A stretch of 64,000 bases of DNA from Actinomycetota bacterium. GTDB lineage: Bacteria; Actinomycetota; Nitriliruptoria; Nitriliruptorales; JAHWKO01. Location: NCBI GenBank assembly GCA_019347675.1, contig JAHWKW010000004.1:40123-104122 (forward strand), given 5' to 3'. Below, piece by piece: positions 59,963 through 64,000 of the stretch (positions within the stretch are counted from its first letter, which is position 1; every line of letters begins with the position of its first letter). The notes below the pieces were generated by a model. The model saw only the letters and a program-made list of their open reading frames with translations. It was not told the DNA's origin and did no database searches. A program made the position numbers and the translations under genes.

Positions 59963-60418
59963 TCAGGTCAGCGCGCCGCGAGCGTCGTCGCCGGCAGGCT
60001 GGTCGACGACCCGTGCGATGTCGCGGACCGCGGGGACCCCACTGGTCCTGGCCAGCACACGGCCGTCGGCGTCGACCAGGAACAGGGTCGGGACGCGCAG
60101 GACGTGGTGGTGGCGGGCGAGCTCCAGATGGTGGGCGACGTCGACGGCCACCCACGCGAACCCCGCGCGGGCGTCGCCCACCTCGGTCAGCACGCGCTTG
60201 ACCGTGCGGCACGGCGCGCAGGTCGGCGAGGTCAACAGCAACCCGCGCACCGCGACGGTGTCGTCCCCCAACCCGACCGCGCGCAGCTCCGCCGGGGAGA
60301 AGCCCGCGCCGGCGGGGCGGCGGACCTGCCCTTCGCGGCGCCGCCACCACGCCCCGACCAGTGCCACGCCGCCGAGGACGGCGACGACCACCGCCAGGCG
60401 CACGAGCAGATCCTCCAC
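59963..60418 (-). CDS. Membrane-anchored thioredoxin-like protein
   Basis: 151 residues. N-terminal helix (LLVRLAVVVAVLGGVALVGAWW) then a basic stretch and a thioredoxin fold: VRGLLLTSPTCAPCRTVKRVLTEVG (CxxC), WVAVDVAHHLELARHHHVLRVPTLFLVDADG (cis-Pro). The basic residues after the helix favour a cytoplasmic domain. It is the last gene of the regulator/DsrE/DUF4395 unit, 6 bases after DUF4395, and is the only member of that unit with a redox CxxC. Confidence 0.85.
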   Translation of the reverse strand: MEDLLVRLAVVVAVLGGVALVGAWWRRREGQVRRPAGAGFSPAELRAVGLGDDTVAVRGLLLTSPTCAPCRTVKRVLTEVGDARAGFAWVAVDVAHHLELARHHHVLRVPTLFLVDADGRVLARTSGVPAVRDIARVVDQPAGDDARGALT

Positions 60419-60424
60419 CTGCGG

Positions 60425-60883
60425 TCAGGCTCCCCGCGACCGCAGCCGCTGGCCGACGAGGTACAGCTCGCACCCCACGCAGATCCCCGTCAGCGCCAGC
60501 AGCGCCGACAGCGCCAGGACCACGCCGGTCAGGACCCACCCGACCGTCTGAGCCCCGACGGCGAACGCCGCCAGCGCTGCCAGCGTGAACACCAGGCCGC
60601 TGGCCTGCGCGAAGCGGGGCGGGCCCTCCGGCTCGGTCTCCGGGGGCGGCCCCAGGTCGAAGCGGCGCTTGACGGCCCGGAACAGGTTGCCGTACGGCGA
60701 CCACCGCAGCCCGGCGATCGCGGCGACGGCGAACGCCGCGGTCTGCCAGGCGACCAGCGCCATCCCGACCGGCCCGCGGATGATCAGGGCCAACGCCAGC
60801 ACGGTCATCGTGATGGCCGCCGAGAAGCGGGGGCCACGGACGTCGATCTGCTGTTGCTCACGGCGGGGAACGGTCTCACTCAT
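60425..60883 (-). CDS. DUF4395 integral membrane protein
   Basis: 152-residue membrane protein with about four helices: a paired N-terminal set (AAITMTVLALALIIRGPVGMALVAWQTAAFAV), a cytoplasmic loop (SPYGNLFRAVKRRFDLGPPPETEPEGPPRFAQ) holding the DUF4395 'SPYxxLf' element, and two C-terminal helices. The end has ICVGCELYLVG, a CxxC at the membrane face. DUF4395 proteins usually accompany thioredoxin or rhodanese genes, as here. ATG at 60883 overlaps the preceding gene (ATGA). Suggested role: membrane step in thiol or sulfur handling (inference). Confidence 0.8.
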   Translation of the reverse strand: MSETVPRREQQQIDVRGPRFSAAITMTVLALALIIRGPVGMALVAWQTAAFAVAAIAGLRWSPYGNLFRAVKRRFDLGPPPETEPEGPPRFAQASGLVFTLAALAAFAVGAQTVGWVLTGVVLALSALLALTGICVGCELYLVGQRLRSRGA

Positions 60884-61269
60884 GTCAAGCTCCACGTGAG
60901 GGTTACATCCTGCTCGGTCAGGAGAGGGGCCAGCGCCGCTTCGGGCACGGTCTCGATGCCCTCCACGAGATCGGCGGCCCCCAGCCCCCGGGCGGCGAGG
61001 TCCTCTTCGACCGCCAAGACGCGGACACCGCTGGCGAGCAACGCCCGCAGGTCGTCCTCCGCGGTCGCGGCCGGGACGTCCAGGCCCCCGATCGTGGCCG
61101 GCCGGACGTGCGCCCCGGCCAACCCCAGCTCCACCCCGGCGGCCTTCAGCACGAGCGTGAGCTCGACGTCCTCGGCCAGCGCGTAGGCGTTGAGGTCGAT
61201 CACCGGGTCCGCCGCGCGGGGCGCGCCGGGATCGGCGTTGCGCAGCACCGACAGCACACGGGTCACCAT
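60880..61269 (-). CDS. DsrE-like protein without cysteine (third of the set)
   Basis: 129 residues. DsrE/TusC-type fold: LSVLRNADP start, DLNAYALAEDVELTLVLKAAGVELGLAG, then DDLRALLASGVRVLAVEEDLAARGLGAADLVEGIE and a final strand (DVTLTWSL). In DsrE/TusD relatives the strand before 'RGL' carries the sulfur-relay Cys; here the place reads VLAVEEDL and the whole protein has no Cys. ATG at 61269 with a G-rich ribosome site; the longer frame to 61341 is antisense noise. Overlaps DUF4395 by ATGA. Confidence 0.75.
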   Translation of the reverse strand: MVTRVLSVLRNADPGAPRAADPVIDLNAYALAEDVELTLVLKAAGVELGLAGAHVRPATIGGLDVPAATAEDDLRALLASGVRVLAVEEDLAARGLGAADLVEGIETVPEAALAPLLTEQDVTLTWSLT

Positions 61270-61282
61270 CGCACCACCCCCC

Positions 61283-61639
61283 TCACCGACCGACCCCGAG
61301 GACCACGTCCCCGTCCCGGACGAACCGCCACAGGTCGCCACCGTCGCCGGGCAGCACCCCCGGAACCTGGTTCTGCGCCGCCCCGTCGGCGAGGTGGCCC
61401 TGGTCAGCGACCCAGCTCAGCAGCCCGCCGTGGAGGCCCTGTCGGAGCAGCGCCGCCACGTGCGCCGCGGAGGTCGAGCCGGCGGCGCTGGTGCGCACCC
61501 CGTCGCCGTAGGCGTACACCGCCACGCGGTGACCGCGGCCGATGGCTTGCTCGGCCAGCTGCAGAGCCGCGACCGTGGCGCCGTCGTCGGGGCCGGTGCC
61601 CAGCACCAGCGTCAGCGTGCGGCCGGTCGGCCGCGTCAT
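61283..61639 (-). CDS. DsrE/TusD-like protein without cysteine (second of the set)
   Basis: 118 residues. TusD-like opening LTLVLGTGPDDGATVAALQLAEQAIGRGHRVAVYAYGDGVRT, a central helix (AAHVAALLRQGLHGG), then the segment LLSWVADQGHLADG where TusD has its catalytic Cys followed by Ala-Ala, and the closing strand WRFVRDGDVVLGVG. No Cys anywhere. It begins 16 bases after the first DsrE-like gene and is followed by the third after 13 bases, so the three probably form a complex like the TusBCD/DsrEFH hexamer. Confidence 0.75.
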   Translation of the reverse strand: MTRPTGRTLTLVLGTGPDDGATVAALQLAEQAIGRGHRVAVYAYGDGVRTSAAGSTSAAHVAALLRQGLHGGLLSWVADQGHLADGAAQNQVPGVLPGDGGDLWRFVRDGDVVLGVGR

Positions 61640-61655
61640 GAGCGCCCTGCCTGCG

Positions 61656-61979
61656 TCACAGCCACGCCCTCCGATCCGACCAGTCGACGAGGAGGTCGAC
61701 CGTGTCGCCGAGCGAGATCGGCTTCACGCCCTCGACCAGACGGTGCACGGCGCGGCGGGATAGCGCCTCCTGTTCCGCCACGATCCGGACCCCGGCCGCG
61801 TGCGCCGCCGCGAGCGCGTCGCTCCACGTGTGTCCGGCCCGGGCCAGCGTGACCGCGTCCTCGACCAGCACCAGCACGACGTCGTCACCGCCACCGCTCA
61901 GCTGGCGCGCCAGGCGCACCGGATGGGCGACGTCGGCGGCCTGCAGCGGGTCGCGGGCGGTCAGCAGGACGACGTTCAC
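61656..61979 (-). CDS. DsrE-like protein without cysteine (first of the set)
   Basis: 107 residues. Starts VVLLTARDPLQAADVAHPVRLARQL, then DDVVLVLVEDAVTLARAG, HAAGVRIVAEQEALSRRAV, where relatives have Cys in the strand, and VDLLVDWSDRRAW. It contains no Cys. The GTG at 61979 overlaps the TGA of the regulator gene (GTGA), so regulator and DsrE protein are translated together. Longer upstream frame is a shadow of the regulator. Confidence 0.72.
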   Translation of the reverse strand: MNVVLLTARDPLQAADVAHPVRLARQLSGGGDDVVLVLVEDAVTLARAGHTWSDALAAAHAAGVRIVAEQEALSRRAVHRLVEGVKPISLGDTVDLLVDWSDRRAWL

Positions 61980-62944
61980 CGGCGGACCTCCGGGGCGCGC
62001 CGCACGAGCAACCGCACAGCCTTGTTGCCCTTGAGGTCGCGGACGCGGGCCACATCGATCACCTGATGGCCGGCGCGGTCGGCCCACCGCGCGAACGCCG
62101 CCGGGGCCCCCTGCATGTCGGTGAGGACCTCGAGGCATTCGCCGGCCTGCACCTCCATGATCCGCCGCATCGTGGCGACCACCCCGGCCTGGTAGGTCTT
62201 CCCGCGGGCATCCACCGTCGCCACCGGCACGGGGGCAGCGACGCCGGTGACGTCGGGAACCGCCCGCACGATGCCCTCGCTGGAGGTGACCGTCGCGACA
62301 GCACCGGCCGCGGCCAGCGCCCCGTCGAGCAGGCCCCGCGCGAGCGCGTCGCCGACCGCGCCGTCGGCCTCACCGACCAGGCGCAGCCCGACCTCCAGCC
62401 CCTCGACCTGGACGGCGTCGGCGTCGCGGGCGACCATGCGCACCTCCGGGAAGGCCCCACGCAGCGCCTCGACGGCAACGACCGCAGCAGCCTGGAAGTC
62501 GCGCTGACCGGCCTTCCCCGCCACTGCCGAGACGAGTCGCCGACCGTGCTCCCGGGCCAGACGCTCGGCACGATCCTCGCCGTCCGCCAGGTCACGGACG
62601 ACCTCGGTGAGGATCCCCACCGCGAGCTGGCTCCCGGGCGGGATGGCGTCGGGGCGCCCGCCGTCTGCCTGCTCGCGTGCGACGTAGACCTTGGCGGGGC
62701 GGCCGCCGCCGGGCTGCTTGCGCCGGCCGGTGACGACCAACCCGGCCTCTGCCAGCGTGTCGAGGTGCGTGCGGGCCACGTTGGGGTGCAACCCGAACAT
62801 CTCGGCCGCCTCGCGAGCGCTGACCGGCTGGCCCTCCGTCCGCAGCCGCCGGTAGATCCCGGCGCGGGTCGGGACCGCCAACGCATGCGCCACCGAGATC
62901 CCCTCTTCCTCGGTGGCCGCGTCGGCCACGGTCTGCGACGCCAC
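61976..62944 (-). CDS. Winged-helix regulator fused to a TusA-like domain lacking its CPxP cysteine
   Basis: 322 residues. The N-terminal ArsR/GntR-like winged helix (~15-85: VPTRAGIYRRLRTEGQPVSAREAAEMFGLHPNVARTHLDTLAEAGLVVTGR with GGGRPAKVYV wing) is followed by a helical ligand-domain-like middle (~95-235). The C-terminal ~80 residues align with TusA: VDARGKTYQAGVVATMRRIMEVQAGECLEVLTD and ARWADRAGHQVIDV. TusA has CPxP after 'DxRG'; here it is TYQAG, so the sulfur-carrying Cys is absent; one Cys occurs later (GECLEV). GTG 62944 has GGAGG 6 bases ahead. It heads the DsrE operon and probably senses a sulfur-related signal (inference). Confidence 0.78.
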   Translation of the reverse strand: MASQTVADAATEEEGISVAHALAVPTRAGIYRRLRTEGQPVSAREAAEMFGLHPNVARTHLDTLAEAGLVVTGRRKQPGGGRPAKVYVAREQADGGRPDAIPPGSQLAVGILTEVVRDLADGEDRAERLAREHGRRLVSAVAGKAGQRDFQAAAVVAVEALRGAFPEVRMVARDADAVQVEGLEVGLRLVGEADGAVGDALARGLLDGALAAAGAVATVTSSEGIVRAVPDVTGVAAPVPVATVDARGKTYQAGVVATMRRIMEVQAGECLEVLTDMQGAPAAFARWADRAGHQVIDVARVRDLKGNKAVRLLVRRAPEVRR

Positions 62945-63131
62945 CGTCGCCCTCCTGACACAACGGTTCGCACTGAATGCAACCCACCGAACACCGAGGC
63001 GCCCAGCCCGGCAGTGACAACAGTGAGAACCTACCGAGGCGGCAACGTTCACACCAAGGACCATCCCGGCGCCCCACGCCGTTGCACCCCGCCGCACCGG
63101 TAGCCTGCCACGGGTACCGAAGGAGACCAGC

Positions 63132-63803
63132 GTGCACCTGCTGGTGCTCACCCAACGCGCCGGCGGCGGGAAGTCGCTGCTGCCCTCGCTGGAGTACCTC
63201 GACCACACCCTCCAGGACGCACGGCTGGACCCCTCGGCGCTGACCGGCGTCGGCGAGTGTGACGTGATCGTCATCGACGCCACCGCCGACCTGCGGGAGG
63301 CTGCCGCCACCTGCCGGTCGGCGGCCGTGAACATCTTCGACACGCCGGTGCTGGTCGTGATCTCCGAAGGGGGGCTGGCGGCTCTGAAGTCGACCTGGGG
63401 CTTCCACGACTGGCTCCTGCCGCACGCGTCACCTGGCGAGGTCGAGACGCGCCTGCGGCTCGTCGCCGACCGTGCGGAGACGGCCCGCGCCAACCGCAAG
63501 GCCGAGGTCGGTGACCTGGTGGTCGACGAGGACAGCTACCAGGTTCGCCTCCGCGGCGAACCACTCGACCTGACCTACAAGGAGTTCGAGCTGCTGAAGA
63601 CGCTGGCGGGGAGCCCCGGCCGGGTGTTCACCCGCGAGATGCTCCTGCAGGAGGTGTGGGGGTACGACTACTTCGGCGGGACCCGGACGGTGGACGTGCA
63701 CATCCGGCGGGTGCGCGCCAAGCTCGGCCCCGAACACGAGTCGATGGTCGCGACCGTCCGCGGCGTCGGGTACAAGATGGTCCCGCCCGGCGAGCGGGCG
63801 TGA
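63132..63803 (+). CDS. glnR: OmpR-family orphan regulator GlnR
   Basis: 223 residues. Atypical receiver (LLVLTQRAGGGKSLLPSLEYL, VIVIDATADLREA, VLVVISEGGLAALKSTWGFHDWLLP) and OmpR-type winged helix (LDLTYKEFELLKTLAGSPGRVFTREMLLQEVWGYDYFGGTRTVDVHIRRVRAKLGPEHESM...GVGYKMV). The motif GTRTVDVHIRRVRAKLGPEHE and the receiver fit actinobacterial GlnR, the master regulator of nitrogen genes, which works without a cognate kinase; none is nearby. GTG start with AAGGAG 6 bases ahead. Divergent from the DsrE operon; the 187-bp gap 62945-63131 shows no clear operator. Confidence 0.9.
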   Translation: MHLLVLTQRAGGGKSLLPSLEYLDHTLQDARLDPSALTGVGECDVIVIDATADLREAAATCRSAAVNIFDTPVLVVISEGGLAALKSTWGFHDWLLPHASPGEVETRLRLVADRAETARANRKAEVGDLVVDEDSYQVRLRGEPLDLTYKEFELLKTLAGSPGRVFTREMLLQEVWGYDYFGGTRTVDVHIRRVRAKLGPEHESMVATVRGVGYKMVPPGERA

Positions 63804-64000
63804 TCAGCCGCTGCCGTCGCTGACGTCGATCACGACCAACGATCCTGGCTCCACCTCGGTCCCGGCCGAGGGCCGCTGCTCGACCACCGTGCCGGCGGCC
63901 GCCCGGCGGGAGGCGGGGCGGAGCCGCACCCGGAGGCCGTGTCGCTGCAGGACCTCGACGGCCGCGTCCTGCGACGTGCCGACGACCTTGGGGACGGTCG
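63804..64000 (-). CDS. C-terminal end of a PASTA-domain protein (rest outside window)
   Basis: The last 65 codons are visible, ending TGA at 63804-63806, directly next to the glnR stop on the other strand. The translation VPKVVGTSQDAAVEVLQRHGLRVRLRPASRR...GTVVEQRPSAGTEVEPGSLVVIDVS is one PASTA domain with its usual 'VPxVxGxxxxxA' opening and 'QxPxxGxxV' turn. PASTA domains bind cell-wall material and end PknB-type kinases or class A penicillin-binding proteins; which one this is cannot be told. Confidence 0.85.
   Translation of the reverse strand, partial: TVPKVVGTSQDAAVEVLQRHGLRVRLRPASRRAAAGTVVEQRPSAGTEVEPGSLVVIDVSDGSG

Noticed and set aside
52301..61186. Very long plus-strand frames (about 905, 969 and 955 codons)
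   Set aside because: They lie opposite the giant repetitive gene and the DsrE operon. High GC removes stops on the antisense strand; the products are Arg/Gly/Asp/Val-rich without motifs.
61976..63499. Extending the regulator upstream to a 507-residue protein
   Set aside because: The extra part is antisense to glnR and low-complexity; GTG at 62944 has an excellent GGAGG site.

Overview
The window is one continuous piece of a very GC-rich, gene-dense chromosome. It carries no rRNA, tRNA, CRISPR array, transposase or phage gene that I can recognise. The gene set points to a deep-branching Actinomycetota. Supporting this are mycothiol synthesis (mshA next to a YbjN gene), a GlnR-type orphan regulator, an RsiG-type c-di-GMP anti-sigma factor, a BldN-like ECF sigma factor with a DUF5667 partner, and a cluster resembling mycobacterial Rv0500A-Rv0502. 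The split b6/subunit-IV-type cytochrome b is unlike the single long QcrB of common Actinobacteria, so I suspect a lineage such as Nitriliruptoria, Euzebyales or relatives (inference).

Layout. 1-4.6 kb: menaquinone synthesis (menD-menC-menA on -, menE divergent on +). 4.6-14.9 kb: one long minus-strand set for a quinol-oxidising cytochrome bc complex (b6-like and subunit-IV-like cytochrome b, Rieske protein, membrane dihaem cytochrome c, 8Fe ferredoxin, two unrecognised membrane proteins), followed by System II cytochrome c biogenesis (TlpA-like, CcdA, ResB, CcsA). 14.9-23.6 kb: haem synthesis (hemL, hemB, hemD, hemC, hemA) with the NADH sensor rex. Directly downstream of hemB lies a small DsrE-family gene whose reading frame crosses an in-frame TGA at a redox-motif position, a probable selenoprotein. 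23.6-27.2 kb: membrane protein, acyl-CoA synthetase, TIM-barrel isomerase. 27.4-31.1 kb: 28-residue membrane peptide, ECF sigma factor, DUF5667 membrane protein and an LPxTG-like surface protein, closed by a strong terminator.

31.1-45.7 kb: acyltransferase, epimerase, SAM hydrolase and excisionase-type regulator; acuC; a MacB-like efflux system (permease, ATPase, adaptor) coupled to proC; proline dehydrogenase, YbjN, mshA, GNAT protein, XRE regulator, asparaginase and an RsiG homologue. 45.8-50.2 kb: DUF4388 protein, pyrophosphatase, a membrane protein and a YgfZ-type protein. 50.2-59.8 kb: a single 3188-residue repetitive surface protein. 60-63 kb: a compact operon in which a winged-helix regulator fused to a TusA-like domain precedes three DsrE-like proteins, a DUF4395 membrane protein and a thioredoxin-like protein; the sulfur-relay cysteines are missing from the TusA and DsrE-like members. 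63.1-64 kb: glnR and the end of a PASTA-domain gene.

Genes on the minus strand are often translationally coupled by ATGA/GTGA overlaps. Several genes have a TAnnnT hexamer 6-8 nt before the start codon, suggesting leaderless transcripts. The respiratory theme is coherent: menaquinone, haem, c-type cytochrome maturation and the bc complex all lie within 24 kb, next to a redox-sensing repressor.
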